A DNA stretch of 52,187 bases from an uncultured Ruminiclostridium sp. (GCA_947624435.1 CANQKE010000014.1:1-52187), one strand, 5' to 3'. Counted from the first letter of the stretch, positions 17,773-27,165 are shown. The notes: a model not told the origin generated them from the letters alone. Numbers and translations: made by a program.

Positions 17773-18537
17773 ATGAATATCATATTCATCGGAGATGTTG
17801 TCGGCAGTAAGGCTTGTGAGAATCTGCGCGGCAAGCTTCCGGAACTGAAAAAAACATATTCCGCCGATACCGTTATAATAAACGGTGAAAATTCCGCTGA
17901 CGGAAACGGTATTACGCCTCATTCGGCAAAGTATCTGCTGGACAGCGGCGCCGACGTTATCACGACCGGAAATCACTGTTTTAAGCGCAGGGAAATGAAC
18001 GATTATTACGAGAGCAGTGAAACGGTGATAAGACCGGCAAATTACGGCGACAGTGTAGTCGGACGGTGTTTTACGGTATTGGATCGCGGCGCATATTCAC
18101 TTGCGGTCATAAATTTGCTAGGCAGCGTGTTCATGCAGAGCAGCCGGAACCCTTTTCTGTGTATCGACAGGATATTAGAGCAGATAAACACAAAAAATAT
18201 CATTGTAGATTTTCACGCGGAAGCCACGTCCGAAAAAAGAGCTATGGGATACTATCTTGCGGGGAGAGTTTCGGCGGTCATCGGTACGCATACTCATGTT
18301 CAGACAGCCGATGAAGAGATACTGGACGGTCATACCGGCTATATCACCGATGTGGGTATGACGGGCGTGTTGGATTCGGTCTTGGGAATTAAAAAAGAAA
18401 TTATCATAGAAAAAATGCTGACAGGATATCCGGAAAAGCATTTGTATGCGGAGGGGTCGCAGACAATATGCGCAGCAGTGATATCCGTTGACGAAAAAAC
18501 CGGCATTTGTAATTCTATAAAAAGAATCAAATGTTGA
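17773..18537 (+). CDS. ymdB: YmdB-family metallophosphoesterase
   Basis: A 254-residue calcineurin-like phosphodiesterase (TIGR00282, YmdB). Metal ligands are visible in GDVVG, NGENSADG, TGNHCF, DFHAEATSEK and GTHTHVQTAD. In B. subtilis YmdB is a cAMP phosphodiesterase that influences biofilm and motility decisions. The pairing with spoVS immediately downstream is the same as in Bacillus, which supports the assignment. It follows purA after six bases and is probably transcribed with it. Confidence 0.92.
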   Translation: MNIIFIGDVVGSKACENLRGKLPELKKTYSADTVIINGENSADGNGITPHSAKYLLDSGADVITTGNHCFKRREMNDYYESSETVIRPANYGDSVVGRCFTVLDRGAYSLAVINLLGSVFMQSSRNPFLCIDRILEQINTKNIIVDFHAEATSEKRAMGYYLAGRVSAVIGTHTHVQTADEEILDGHTGYITDVGMTGVLDSVLGIKKEIIIEKMLTGYPEKHLYAEGSQTICAAVISVDEKTGICNSIKRIKC

Positions 18538-18555
18538 ATATAGGGAGGTAAAATA

Positions 18556-18816
18556 ATGGAAGTAGTAAAGGTTTCAGCAAAATCTGTACCAAAGTCGGTT
18601 GCCGGAGCAATTGCGGCTGTGATCCGTGAAAACGGAGAGGTCGAAGTGCAGGCAGTCGGAGCGGGCGCATCAAATCAAGCTGTAAAAGCTATAGCTATCT
18701 CTCGAAGCTACATGGCATTATCCGGTGTTGATCTTGTTTGCATTCCCGCGTTTACCACCGTAAATATTGACGGTGAGGAGCGCACTGCGATGAAATTTAT
18801 CGTTGAGTGCCGCTGA
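18556..18816 (+). CDS. spoVS: Stage V sporulation protein S
   Basis: An 86-residue SpoVS, the usual full length, an Alba-like nucleic-acid-binding fold. In B. subtilis it affects septation control and is needed for late sporulation stages. Sequence is highly typical (MEVVKVSAKSVPKSVAGAI and a C-terminus ending near KFIVECR). GGGAGGT lies just before ATG. It follows ymdB by 18 bases and is closed by a terminator. Confidence 0.97.
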   Translation: MEVVKVSAKSVPKSVAGAIAAVIRENGEVEVQAVGAGASNQAVKAIAISRSYMALSGVDLVCIPAFTTVNIDGEERTAMKFIVECR

Positions 18817-18844
18817 TCTTATTGCGTTAAAATAAGAGGAGAAC

Positions 18845-18876
18845 AAAAAAATCGGAGCAGGCGCTCTGATTTTTTT
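18845..18876 (+). terminator. Terminator after spoVS
   Basis: A-rich stem with ATCGGAGC against GCTCTGAT (one G-T pair) flanked by A and T runs; strong intrinsic terminator. Confidence 0.88.
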
Positions 18877-18945
18877 GTATATAAGAAAGAAAACGGAAGA
18901 TATTATTTTTGATACATAATATTTCATGGAGTCGGTGCAACGGAA

Positions 18946-19476
18946 ATGACTGATGTTATCGTAATTGAAAACGATCGCTCTTTATCCGCATTTATATCGG
19001 AGGAAATGAGTAAAAACTACTTTGTAAGGTATTATAACGGCGTTAAGCTTGAAGAATCCGGCAGCGGTTATATGCTGGATATACTGTCCGCCGACCGCCT
19101 TTCGCATATCAGCTGCAAAAGCGCTGCGGTGATACTTGCACAGGGCGCAAACGTTGATTTTTCCAATCTTGAGGGAAAGCTGACTTTCATAGCGGATCCT
19201 CATGATATAAAGCAGCTTTCTGCGCTCAGTCGGTGCAGCTGTCCGGTGATAACCTGCGGTTCTTATGAAAAGGATACGGTATCATACACCAGTATAGCTG
19301 AGGACAAGGTGACGGTATCGCTGAACAGGGAATTGACGGCGCTTTCCGGCAGGAGGGTACAGCCGCTGGAATTTCCGGTCGGGCTTGTGAGGGAAAACAT
19401 CTATTATAGCCTTGCGCTTACCGCGCTCAGGCTGCTGCTGGACGATTTTGATTCGGATATAGGCAAGCTGTATTGA
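18946..19476 (+). CDS. Hypothetical protein, 176 residues
   Basis: A soluble, acidic 176-residue protein with no signal peptide or membrane helix and no motif I recognise. It alternates predicted strands and helices (for example VIVIENDRSLSAFISEE at the start, then AAVILAQG and KLTFIADP), which suggests a Rossmann-like alpha/beta fold, but that is a guess. A GGAG is about 15 bases before ATG, rather far. It stands alone between the spoVS terminator and the asp23 promoter. The intact frame and neighbour-like codon use argue that it is real. Confidence 0.65.
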   Translation: MTDVIVIENDRSLSAFISEEMSKNYFVRYYNGVKLEESGSGYMLDILSADRLSHISCKSAAVILAQGANVDFSNLEGKLTFIADPHDIKQLSALSRCSCPVITCGSYEKDTVSYTSIAEDKVTVSLNRELTALSGRRVQPLEFPVGLVRENIYYSLALTALRLLLDDFDSDIGKLY

Positions 19477-19524
19477 CCTTTTGCCGTTTTATTAAATGCA
19501 GGCTGTTTTTTCTGCTTTTAGCTA

Positions 19525-19553
19525 TTGTAATTTCTGTTTTTTTGGTGTATAAT
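19525..19553 (+). promoter_or_regulatory. Sigma-A promoter of the asp23-nusB-xse run
   Basis: TTGTAA (19525-19530), a 17-base spacer and TATAAT (19548-19553). Confidence 0.75.
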
Positions 19554-19617
19554 TAATGTATATGCAATTAAACGGCTGAAAGCAGCCATTATTATATGTG
19601 GGAAGGAACATGCTGAT

Positions 19618-19980
19618 ATGAGCAATAAGAAAGTTACGCGTTCTCCGGCAAGCCTTAAAATTTCAAATGACGTTCTTACAAAAATAGCAGAGGTAGCAGC
19701 TACCGAGATAAGGGGAGTTGCGTCACAGGGCGAACATCTTGTCGTATCCGACAAAGGCGTCGGAATAGCCGGCAAGTTTATCTCTCCCGTTAAAGTTGCG
19801 GTACGCAACGACGCTGCGGAAATATCGGTGAATATAGTCGTTCTTCAAGGCTATAAAGCAAACGAGGTCGCTCAGTCCGTTCAAAAAAGCATAAAATCGG
19901 CCGTACAGAGCATGGCGGGAGTGGCTGTTTCAAAGGTCAATGTACGCATATCTGATATTATGCTCAGTTCGGTGAAGTAA
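19618..19980 (+). CDS. Asp23/Gls24 family protein (YqhY-like)
   Basis: A 120-residue Asp23/Gls24-family protein. In B. subtilis YqhY stands next to nusB and is linked to acetyl-CoA carboxylase homeostasis; other members are membrane-associated stress proteins. The order asp23-nusB-xseA-xseB-ispA here matches Bacillus, supporting the YqhY assignment. ATG at 19618 lies about 10 bases after GGAAGGA. NusB starts one base after its stop codon. Confidence 0.9.
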   Translation: MSNKKVTRSPASLKISNDVLTKIAEVAATEIRGVASQGEHLVVSDKGVGIAGKFISPVKVAVRNDAAEISVNIVVLQGYKANEVAQSVQKSIKSAVQSMAGVAVSKVNVRISDIMLSSVK

Positions 19981-19981
19981 T

Positions 19982-20422
19982 ATGGCAGACAGAAAGCTTA
20001 CAAAGCATGAATCCAGAGAGGCGGCGCTGCTGCTGTTGTATCAGAAAAGCCTGAACGCAGGCGAAACGCAGGAGCTTTTAGATGATAACGTCGAGGAATT
20101 CGGGCTGGAATATGATAAAAATTCTCTGAAGCTTGTTAACGGCGTACTGGATAATGATCAGATGCTCACCGATATTATCGCAAAATACTCTACCTCCCGT
20201 TCGGTGGAGAGAATACCGCTGATGAACAGGTCTATTCTTAAAATAGCGATGTATGAGATGATATTCTGTTCCTCTGTACCCGACGTGGTAGCTATAAACG
20301 AGGCGGTCGAGCTTGCAAAGGAATATTGCTATAACAACGACAAGGTCTTTATAAACGGGGTGCTTAATTCTTTTTATAAGGATAAGCAAAAAGAGGAAAA
20401 GGCAGCGGAAAATAATGACTAA
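19982..20422 (+). CDS. nusB: Transcription antitermination factor NusB
   Basis: A 146-residue all-helical NusB, which binds boxA RNA with NusE (S10) to permit rRNA antitermination. The N-terminal SREAALLLLYQ and the C-terminal FINGVLNSFYKDK are typical. It starts one base after the asp23 stop and ends overlapping xseA by eight bases, so translation is coupled. The C-terminal tail is Lys/Glu-rich and slightly extended. Confidence 0.95.
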   Translation: MADRKLTKHESREAALLLLYQKSLNAGETQELLDDNVEEFGLEYDKNSLKLVNGVLDNDQMLTDIIAKYSTSRSVERIPLMNRSILKIAMYEMIFCSSVPDVVAINEAVELAKEYCYNNDKVFINGVLNSFYKDKQKEEKAAENND

Positions 20423-21611
20423 CGAGATCGAAACGGTAAGCGTTACGAACGTAAACCGCAGGCTTTCCTTACTGGTAGGCTCGGATAAGGTATTAAAGGA
20501 CCTGTACATAACCGGTGAGATTTCAAATTATAAGCTCCACACGCCCAGCGGACATGTTTATTTTACATTAAAGGACGAACGCGCGTCGATAAAATGCGTT
20601 ATGTTCAAAAGATACGCGTCGGGTATCAGTTTTTTTCCAAAGGACGGAATGAGCGTAATAGTACACGGCAGCGTCGGAGTATACGAGGACACCGGCGCAA
20701 ATCAGGTGTATGCCACAGAGCTTTTTGAAGAGGGCAGCGGTCATCTTTACCTGAATTATCTTAAAGTCAAGGAAGAGCTTGAAAAAGGCGGTTATTTTTC
20801 GCAAAAGAGAAAGCTGCCGGAGGTTATCCGCACGGTCTGCATAATAACCTCAGAAAAAGCCGCGGCGCTTCAGGATATGCTGAATATAATCGGCGAGCGG
20901 TGCCCTGTCGTAAAGGTGATACTTATACCCGCCGCGGTGCAGGGCGATACCGCGCCGCAAAGCCTTATTTCGGCTATAAAAAGAGCGCAGGACACCGCCG
21001 CAGACGTTATTATCATCGGACGCGGAGGCGGCTCTTCGGAGGACCTCTCGGCTTTTAACGATAAGGAGCTTGCTATAGCGCTTTTCGGCAGCAAAATACC
21101 GACTATATCGGCAGTGGGACATGAAACGGATTTTTCCATTACCGACATGGTCGCAGATGAAACCGTGCCGACGCCGTCCGCCGCCGCAGTAAGAGTTACG
21201 CCGTACACAATAGATGAAATGTACCAGCGTCTGGATAATACCGTATATACTATCAAAACGGTGTTTTCAAGATTGGCGGAGGGGTATTCTTCAAAGCTTG
21301 AGTCTTATGAGAGAAGTGTAACCGCGCTTTCTCCGGTGAATAAACTGCGTTTTGCCGAAAATGAGCTTGCGCTTAAAGAGCGTGCCGTTAATAACTCGGT
21401 TTTGCGCATTATTGAAAGATGTTCCTCATCGCTTGATAAAACGGCAAACTATATTTCCGCGCTCAATCCTATGAATATACTGACGCGCGGGTATTCTATC
21501 GTAAAGCGCGGCGGAAAAACGGTGACCTCTCCCGATGACGTAAGCGTCGGCGATAAAATTGATATAACCACGAAGGACGGAAATTTTGCCGCCCGCGTTA
21601 TTGACAAATAA
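20415..21611 (+). CDS. xseA: Exodeoxyribonuclease VII large subunit
   Basis: A 398-residue XseA: N-terminal OB fold (about 1-100, with GEISNYKLHTPSGHVYFTLK) and the catalytic domain with GRGGGSSEDL near residue 201 and SAVGHETDFSITD near 235. With XseB it degrades single-stranded DNA to oligonucleotides from both ends. It overlaps nusB by eight bases and precedes xseB by 18. The length is slightly below the roughly 450 of other family members, shortened in the C-terminal coiled-coil region. Confidence 0.95.
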   Translation: MTNEIETVSVTNVNRRLSLLVGSDKVLKDLYITGEISNYKLHTPSGHVYFTLKDERASIKCVMFKRYASGISFFPKDGMSVIVHGSVGVYEDTGANQVYATELFEEGSGHLYLNYLKVKEELEKGGYFSQKRKLPEVIRTVCIITSEKAAALQDMLNIIGERCPVVKVILIPAAVQGDTAPQSLISAIKRAQDTAADVIIIGRGGGSSEDLSAFNDKELAIALFGSKIPTISAVGHETDFSITDMVADETVPTPSAAAVRVTPYTIDEMYQRLDNTVYTIKTVFSRLAEGYSSKLESYERSVTALSPVNKLRFAENELALKERAVNNSVLRIIERCSSSLDKTANYISALNPMNILTRGYSIVKRGGKTVTSPDDVSVGDKIDITTKDGNFAARVIDK

Positions 21612-21629
21612 AACAGGAAAGGACATAAT

Positions 21630-21812
21630 ATGGAGCTTTCATTTGAACAGGCAATGGCAAGGCTTGACGAGCTGACAAAAGAGATGGAAAAGCCGGATAT
21701 AACTCTGGATAAGTCGATGAGCTGTTATAAAGAGGCCGTAGAGCTTGTCAGTCTGTGCAGAAAATATCTTGACGATGCTAAATTGTCCGTGACAAAGCTG
21801 GAGGAAGAGTAA
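21630..21812 (+). CDS. xseB: Exodeoxyribonuclease VII small subunit
   Basis: A 60-residue XseB consisting of a helical hairpin with the family signature FEQAMARLDELTKEME and a C-terminal helix. It binds the coiled coil of XseA. AAAGGA precedes ATG. It is directly followed by ispA, six bases on, as in many bacteria. Confidence 0.95.
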   Translation: MELSFEQAMARLDELTKEMEKPDITLDKSMSCYKEAVELVSLCRKYLDDAKLSVTKLEEE

Positions 21813-21818
21813 TTCCGA

Positions 21819-22727
21819 ATGGATAAAAAAATCAATACTGTCAGCGACGGAGGATACTCTCTTACTTCGTTTGACGACAAGCTTAAATTTTACATAGATC
21901 ATTTTAATTCGGAACTGGAAAAAGCATGCAGGGATTTTAGCAGCCGAGAGGGAAACGGCATACTCAGCGAAGCGATGGCTTACAGCTTAAAAGCTGGAGG
22001 AAAGCGTATCCGCCCTGTGCTGGCGTTTGAATTTTGCCGTATGTGCAAAGGAAATATTGAGGACGCTCTACCGGCGGCGCTGGCTATCGAGATGATACAT
22101 ACATTTTCTCTGATACATGACGATCTGCCCTGTATGGACGATGATGATTTCCGGCGCGGCCGTCCCAGCTGTCACAAGGCTTTCGGTGAGGCGGTAGGAC
22201 TGCTTGCCGGGGACGCTCTGGCGTTTGAAGCGTGCAGGGCAGCCGCGGACATGATACCAGACGGCTCAAAAGCCAAAGCTGTTATCTCTCAGCTTTGCAG
22301 CTGCAGCTTAGGCATGATAAAAGGTCAGGTCATAGATATAAACGGCGTAACGCCGGAGCAGCTTACCGATATGTACGCTCTGAAAACCTCTATGCTGATA
22401 AAAGCCGCCTGCGTATGCGGGTGTATCTTAGCGGGAGCTGATGAAAAAATCTGCAAAGCTGCGGAGGAATACGGCTACGAGCTGGGACTTGCGTTTCAGA
22501 TAACCGATGATATACTGGACGTTACCGGCGACGAGAGCCAATTAGGAAAGCCTGTAGGCAGCGACGAAAGGTCTGAAAAGCTTACGTATGTTTCCCTTTA
22601 CGGGCTGGACGCTGCCGCAAAATCCGCGCGCGAGCATACCGACAAGGCTTTATCGGCGCTTAAAAAATTTGACGACAGGGAATTTACGGAGATTTTAACG
22701 GATAAGTTATTGGGGAGAAACAAGTAA
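21819..22727 (+). CDS. ispA: Polyprenyl (farnesyl) diphosphate synthase
   Basis: A 302-residue all-helical prenyltransferase that condenses isopentenyl and allylic diphosphates, probably to farnesyl diphosphate. The first Asp-rich motif is HDDLPCMDDDD (near residue 88) and the second is TDDILD (near 230). The bulky residues just before the first motif and the xseB neighbour favour IspA. The ribosome site is weak (GGAAGAG, about 13 bases out), consistent with coupling to xseB. With dxs two genes later it marks an isoprenoid supply cluster. Confidence 0.93.
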   Translation: MDKKINTVSDGGYSLTSFDDKLKFYIDHFNSELEKACRDFSSREGNGILSEAMAYSLKAGGKRIRPVLAFEFCRMCKGNIEDALPAALAIEMIHTFSLIHDDLPCMDDDDFRRGRPSCHKAFGEAVGLLAGDALAFEACRAAADMIPDGSKAKAVISQLCSCSLGMIKGQVIDINGVTPEQLTDMYALKTSMLIKAACVCGCILAGADEKICKAAEEYGYELGLAFQITDDILDVTGDESQLGKPVGSDERSEKLTYVSLYGLDAAAKSAREHTDKALSALKKFDDREFTEILTDKLLGRNK

Positions 22728-22797
22728 ATGATCTCGACTCATCGTTAAGGTCGTATACAACTGTAAAATAAGACGTTCTTTACAAAGGAATGATGAA

Positions 22798-23310
22798 ATG
22801 AGAACAGATGAAATAAACGTTATACTCGTTATCGCTGTGATAAGCTGGGTCCTGGCGCAGGTGATAAAGACTGTGCTGGATCTTATCAAAACGAAGAAGT
22901 TTTCGGCGGAGCGACTTACCGGAGCCGGAGGAATGCCGTCCGCACATTCCGCGACCGTATGCTCGCTTGCAATAGCTACCTGTCGGGTCTCCGGCTTATG
23001 TTCGGCCGAGTTTGCTTTAGCGATGGTGCTGGCTATGGTAGTTATGTACGACGCTACCGGAGTACGGCGCGCGGCAGGCCTTCACGCAAAGGAGATAAAT
23101 CGTCTGCGGCGTGTAGTAAACGAGCTTGACGAAGAGTTCATGGACAGATTTGACGATAAAATAGACGATATATCCGACCGCGGGGAGGATGTAAAGGACC
23201 TTAAAGAATATCTGGGACATACGCCGCTTGAGGTGCTGTGCGGTGCGCTGCTCGGCATACTTGTCGCAATGGCGTTTCCTATAGAGGTAGTACCGCTTAC
23301 CGCGGTATAA
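22798..23310 (+). CDS. Divergent PAP2 family membrane protein (YuiD-like)
   Basis: A 170-residue membrane protein of the DUF212/divergent PAP2 family. The signature GGMPSAHSATV (residues about 44-54) resembles the PAP2 phosphatase motif SxxxH; hydrophobic helices lie at about 8-28, 60-90 and 145-165. A charged loop around residues 95-140 carries many Asp/Glu. Its place between ispA and dxs suggests an isoprenoid diphosphate or lipid phosphatase, which is inference. AAAGGA lies about 8 bases before ATG. Confidence 0.88.
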   Translation: MRTDEINVILVIAVISWVLAQVIKTVLDLIKTKKFSAERLTGAGGMPSAHSATVCSLAIATCRVSGLCSAEFALAMVLAMVVMYDATGVRRAAGLHAKEINRLRRVVNELDEEFMDRFDDKIDDISDRGEDVKDLKEYLGHTPLEVLCGALLGILVAMAFPIEVVPLTAV

Positions 23311-23327
23311 GTTAAGGAGATAATGCT

Positions 23328-25127
23328 TTGCTGCTTAATAAAAATATTTCCGCCGATTACATAAAATCATTATCGCTGGATCAGCAGCGTCAGCTGTGCG
23401 CGCAGATACGAAGATTTTTAGTCCATACCGTAACCGAGACAGGAGGACATCTCGCGTCAAATCTCGGCGTGGTGGAGCTTACCGTCGCTTTGCATACGGT
23501 ATTTACAACTCCGCAGGACAAGATAATTTTCGACGTTGGTCATCAGGCTTACGTTCATAAGCTGATAACCGGCAGAGCTAAAAGAATGAATACTCTGCGC
23601 TGCGAAAACGGACTATCCGGCTTTCCGCGCAGCGATGAATCGGAGCATGACGCTTTTCTCGGCGGACATTCCGGTATTTCTATTTCTGCCGCGCTCGGTA
23701 TCGCGGAGGGCATGAAATTAGACGGCGACGACCACAGCGTCGTAGCGGTGATAGGCGACGGCGCATTTACCGGCGGAGAGGCATACGAGGGCATAAACAA
23801 CGCCGGCAAGACCGATTGCAATCTTGTAGTCGTGCTGAACGAAAACGAGATGTCCATATCTAAAAATACCGGCGCTTTCGCACTTTATCTTGCACAAATA
23901 CGCTCTTCCCAAAAATATTACCGCACTAAAAAATCCGTCGAGAGCATACTGGAAAAAACTCCGGTAGTCGGCAAAAGCATAGGAAAAGCCGCTCAACGTA
24001 CAAAAAAGCTGCTGCGTGAAGCACTTTATAACAGCAATCTGTTTGAAAATTTAGGATTCAAATACCTGGGACCTATAGACGGACATGATCTTGAGGAGCT
24101 TACGGAGGCGCTTTCGGTTGCAAAGATGATGAAGCGCCCTTGCCTTGTACATGTATATACAAAAAAGGGAAAAGGCTATCTTCCGGCGGAAAACAATTCG
24201 GGGGAATATCACGGTATAATGCCTAAAAACCGTCCTGTCAGCACGGAAGAGACATTCAGCGAGACTTTCGGTCACGAGCTGTGCAGACTGGCTGAGAAGG
24301 ATGAGAGGATATGTGCGGTGACTGCCGCGATGAAATACGGCACGGGGCTGCAATATTTTTCAAAGGAATTTCCCGAAAGATTTTTCGATGTGGGGATCGC
24401 GGAGCAGCATGCGGTGACTTTCTGCGCAGGACTTGCGGCTCAGAATAAGCTGCCGGTGTTCGCGGTGTATTCGTCGTTTTTGCAGCGGTGTTACGATCAG
24501 CTGATACATGACTGCGCTATCGAAAAGCGGCATATAGTGCTTGCCGTCGACCGCGCGGGATTTGTCGGAGAGGACGGAGAAACGCACCACGGCGTATTCG
24601 ACGTACCGATGCTTACCTCGGTGCCGGAGGTGACTATTTACTCCCCATCAGACAACAACGAATTAAAGCTGTGCCTTGATAAGGCGTTATACGATACCGA
24701 CGGGATAGCGGCGGTGAGGTATCCGCGCGGCTGTAGGCTGTATGACGGCGGCGGCTGCGATTATGCGGATCACAGGCTGTTTTCCTCAGGAAAGGATAAG
24801 CTGATATTTACTTACGGCAGGATAACGGCAAACGCGCTTGATTTGCGGGAATACTGTGATATTTTGCAGGCGGTCAAGATATTCCCGATAGAACAGGAAA
24901 TCATCAACATATGTATGCGGTATCCCGAAATTTTCTTTTTTGAGGAAAGCGAGAAAAGCAGCGGCATAAGTGAAAAGATCGTTTCAATGCTTTTGATGAA
25001 CGGATACAGCGGCAGGATAGTAATAACCGCCGCACAAGGGTTCATGCCGCAGGCGGAGGTAAGCAGGCAGCTTGAAAAGACCTCTCTTGACACAGAAGGA
25101 ATGAGAAAAATTGTCACCGGAGAATAA
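23328..25127 (+). CDS. dxs: 1-deoxy-D-xylulose-5-phosphate synthase
   Basis: A 599-residue thiamine-diphosphate enzyme that joins pyruvate and glyceraldehyde 3-phosphate, the first step of the MEP isoprenoid pathway. Visible: FDVGHQAYVHK, the TPP-binding GDGAFTGGEAYEGINNAG (near 143-160), ENEMSIS, and the transketolase-type DVGIAEQHAVTFCAGLA (near 360). The start is TTG at 23328, eight bases after AAGGAG; an ATG at 23323 is out of frame. It overlaps tlyA by 17 bases. Confidence 0.96.
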   Translation: MLLNKNISADYIKSLSLDQQRQLCAQIRRFLVHTVTETGGHLASNLGVVELTVALHTVFTTPQDKIIFDVGHQAYVHKLITGRAKRMNTLRCENGLSGFPRSDESEHDAFLGGHSGISISAALGIAEGMKLDGDDHSVVAVIGDGAFTGGEAYEGINNAGKTDCNLVVVLNENEMSISKNTGAFALYLAQIRSSQKYYRTKKSVESILEKTPVVGKSIGKAAQRTKKLLREALYNSNLFENLGFKYLGPIDGHDLEELTEALSVAKMMKRPCLVHVYTKKGKGYLPAENNSGEYHGIMPKNRPVSTEETFSETFGHELCRLAEKDERICAVTAAMKYGTGLQYFSKEFPERFFDVGIAEQHAVTFCAGLAAQNKLPVFAVYSSFLQRCYDQLIHDCAIEKRHIVLAVDRAGFVGEDGETHHGVFDVPMLTSVPEVTIYSPSDNNELKLCLDKALYDTDGIAAVRYPRGCRLYDGGGCDYADHRLFSSGKDKLIFTYGRITANALDLREYCDILQAVKIFPIEQEIINICMRYPEIFFFEESEKSSGISEKIVSMLLMNGYSGRIVITAAQGFMPQAEVSRQLEKTSLDTEGMRKIVTGE

Positions 25128-25860
25128 AACGCGGCTGGACAGCTTTCTGGCTGAAAACGGATACATTAAAAGCCGTACTTTAGCATCGCAGCTTATCAGA
25201 TCCGGCAAAGTTACGGTAAACGGAAAAATATGTTCGCGCCCGTCCTTTATGGTTTCGTACAGCGACGAGATAAAGCTGATCGGTGACATGCCGAAGTACG
25301 TCGGACGCGGCGGCGAAAAGCTTGAAAGGGCGCTTGAGCATTTCAAAATAGAATTAAACGGGAAAAACTGTATAGATATAGGCGCTTCTACCGGGGGCTT
25401 TACGGACTGCATGCTTCAGCACGGCGCGGCAAGGGTGTATTCGGTAGACGTGGGCGTAGGTCAGCTTGATCCTAAACTTCGGTCGGACAGCAGGGTGTTT
25501 TCTCTTGAAAAGACCGATATAAGAAACGCGGATATTCCTGCGGCAGAGTTTATTTCAGCCGATGTTTCTTTTATTTCGCTAAAGCATATTATCCCGTCGG
25601 TATATCGTTTACTCGAAACCGGCTGCGGCGCGGTATTGCTTATCAAGCCTCAGTTTGAAGCCGGCAGGCAGGATATCGGAAAAAACGGCATAGTGAAAGA
25701 CGAAAAGGTACATAAAAGAGTGTGCGGCGAGATAGCCGATTTTGCGGAAAAGTCGGGCTTTATTGTAAACGGTATTATTCCGTCACCGATATCCGGCGGC
25801 GACGGCAATCGCGAATTTTTGATGTATTTAGTAAAGGGAAAGGCAGAAGTGTTATGTTAA
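25111..25860 (+). CDS. tlyA: TlyA-family rRNA 2'-O-methyltransferase
   Basis: A 249-residue protein with an N-terminal S4 RNA-binding domain (about 6-65) and an FtsJ-like methyltransferase with SAM loop DIGASTGGFTDC (near 90). Family members (TlyA, YqxC) 2'-O-methylate cytidines in 16S and 23S rRNA, and were once called haemolysins. The start is TTG at 25111, inside the 3' end of dxs. Its stop overlaps the start of nadK. The order dxs-tlyA-nadK-argR-recN is standard for Firmicutes. Confidence 0.93.
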   Translation: MSPENKTRLDSFLAENGYIKSRTLASQLIRSGKVTVNGKICSRPSFMVSYSDEIKLIGDMPKYVGRGGEKLERALEHFKIELNGKNCIDIGASTGGFTDCMLQHGAARVYSVDVGVGQLDPKLRSDSRVFSLEKTDIRNADIPAAEFISADVSFISLKHIIPSVYRLLETGCGAVLLIKPQFEAGRQDIGKNGIVKDEKVHKRVCGEIADFAEKSGFIVNGIIPSPISGGDGNREFLMYLVKGKAEVLC

Positions 25861-26699
25861 AAGCGTTTATCTGCTCAAATCTCAAAAAGAATAACAGTAT
25901 GGACACGGTCCTGTGCCTGAGCAAAACGCTGAGAGAGCTGGGCTGCGTTCCTATGATGTCTGAGATACACAGTGAAATTTTCGGTCACGAGGATATAAAG
26001 TTCGGCAAAGAGGACGAGCTTATCGGTGAATGTGACGTTTTTATCACCGTCGGTGGCGACGGCACTATCCTTAAATGGGGTAGAAAGGCGGCCGCCGCGA
26101 ATAAGCCACTGCTGGGCATAAATACCGGCAGGCTCGGCTTTATGGCTACTCTTGAAAGCAACGAGCTTTATAAGCTGGAAAAGCTGGTAAACGACAGCTA
26201 TTCAATAAGCCGTCGCATGCTTTTGGATATATATGTCGGAGATGAAAAGCATATCGCGGTAAACGACGTTGTATTCAGTAAAAGCCGATTTGCTAAACTG
26301 CCGGAGTTTTCGGTATCGACGGGGGATTTTGAGGTAACGAGAATACGGGCGGACGGGATAATATTCAGCACGCCTACCGGCTCGACGGCTTACGCGCTGT
26401 CAGCGGGCGGGCCTATAATCCAGCCTGACGCGGAGTGTATAGAGTTTACTCCGTTATGCGCGCATACGCTGTTTGGCAGACCGATGATATTTTCTGCGGG
26501 CTCCGACCTGAAAGTGAAATTTTTCGGCTACGAAAATTCCGACGTTATCCTCAGCATAGACGGCGACGACGCTATAGACCTTAACGAGGAAGAAACGGTG
26601 CTTATACGCAAATCGGAATTGGCGCTTGATCTTATAGATGTTGACGGCGGCAGCTTTTACGACGCTGTCCATAATAAGCTGATGAGACCGCTGAAGTAA
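25854..26699 (+). CDS. nadK: NAD kinase
   Basis: A 281-residue NAD kinase that makes NADP from NAD with ATP. The GGDGT motif (near residue 64), NTGRLGFM, the NDVV loop and STPTGSTAYALSAGGPI are all present. The frame stays open far upstream inside tlyA, but ATG at 25854, overlapping the tlyA stop codon, gives the family N-terminus. It feeds NADP supply; the NADP-isocitrate dehydrogenase also encoded here is one consumer. Confidence 0.95.
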   Translation: MLKAFICSNLKKNNSMDTVLCLSKTLRELGCVPMMSEIHSEIFGHEDIKFGKEDELIGECDVFITVGGDGTILKWGRKAAAANKPLLGINTGRLGFMATLESNELYKLEKLVNDSYSISRRMLLDIYVGDEKHIAVNDVVFSKSRFAKLPEFSVSTGDFEVTRIRADGIIFSTPTGSTAYALSAGGPIIQPDAECIEFTPLCAHTLFGRPMIFSAGSDLKVKFFGYENSDVILSIDGDDAIDLNEEETVLIRKSELALDLIDVDGGSFYDAVHNKLMRPLK

Positions 26700-26710
26700 C
26701 GAGGTGCTGT

Positions 26711-27148
26711 ATGAAAAGGGAAAGACAGGCCGAGATATTAAGGCTTATCGGCGCATACGAAATAGAAACGCAGGAAATGCTGCTGTACAAGCTCAGAGAA
26801 AGCGGATACGACGTTACACAGGCGACCGTATCGCGTGATATAAACGAGCTTGGGCTTACAAAAAAGACGTCGGAATACGGCGTCAGCCATTATACGCGTG
26901 CGTCAAGGGCGCGTTCCTCGCAGTTTTCAAATATTTTTGCCGAAACCGTCGTCAGCATAGATTATGCAATGAATATGGTCGCGGTAAAGTGTCATTCCGG
27001 CATGGCGAACGCCGCCTGCGCCGGACTGGATATAATGGAGCTTTCCTATGTGGTAGGTACTATTGCCGGAGACGATACGGTCTTTATACTTACCAGAACG
27101 GAAAATGACGCAAAAACGCTTTGTGAAAGGCTTAAACAGCTTATATAA
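26711..27148 (+). CDS. argR: Arginine repressor ArgR/AhrC
   Basis: A 145-residue ArgR with the N-terminal winged helix (about 1-70, including TQATVSRDINELGL) and the C-terminal arginine-binding oligomerisation domain with GTIAGDDTVFI. It represses arginine synthesis and can activate catabolism. It follows nadK after 11 bases and is separated from recN by 17, as in Bacillus. Confidence 0.95.
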   Translation: MKRERQAEILRLIGAYEIETQEMLLYKLRESGYDVTQATVSRDINELGLTKKTSEYGVSHYTRASRARSSQFSNIFAETVVSIDYAMNMVAVKCHSGMANAACAGLDIMELSYVVGTIAGDDTVFILTRTENDAKTLCERLKQLI

Positions 27149-27165
27149 AAGGAGGTGCCGGCGCT

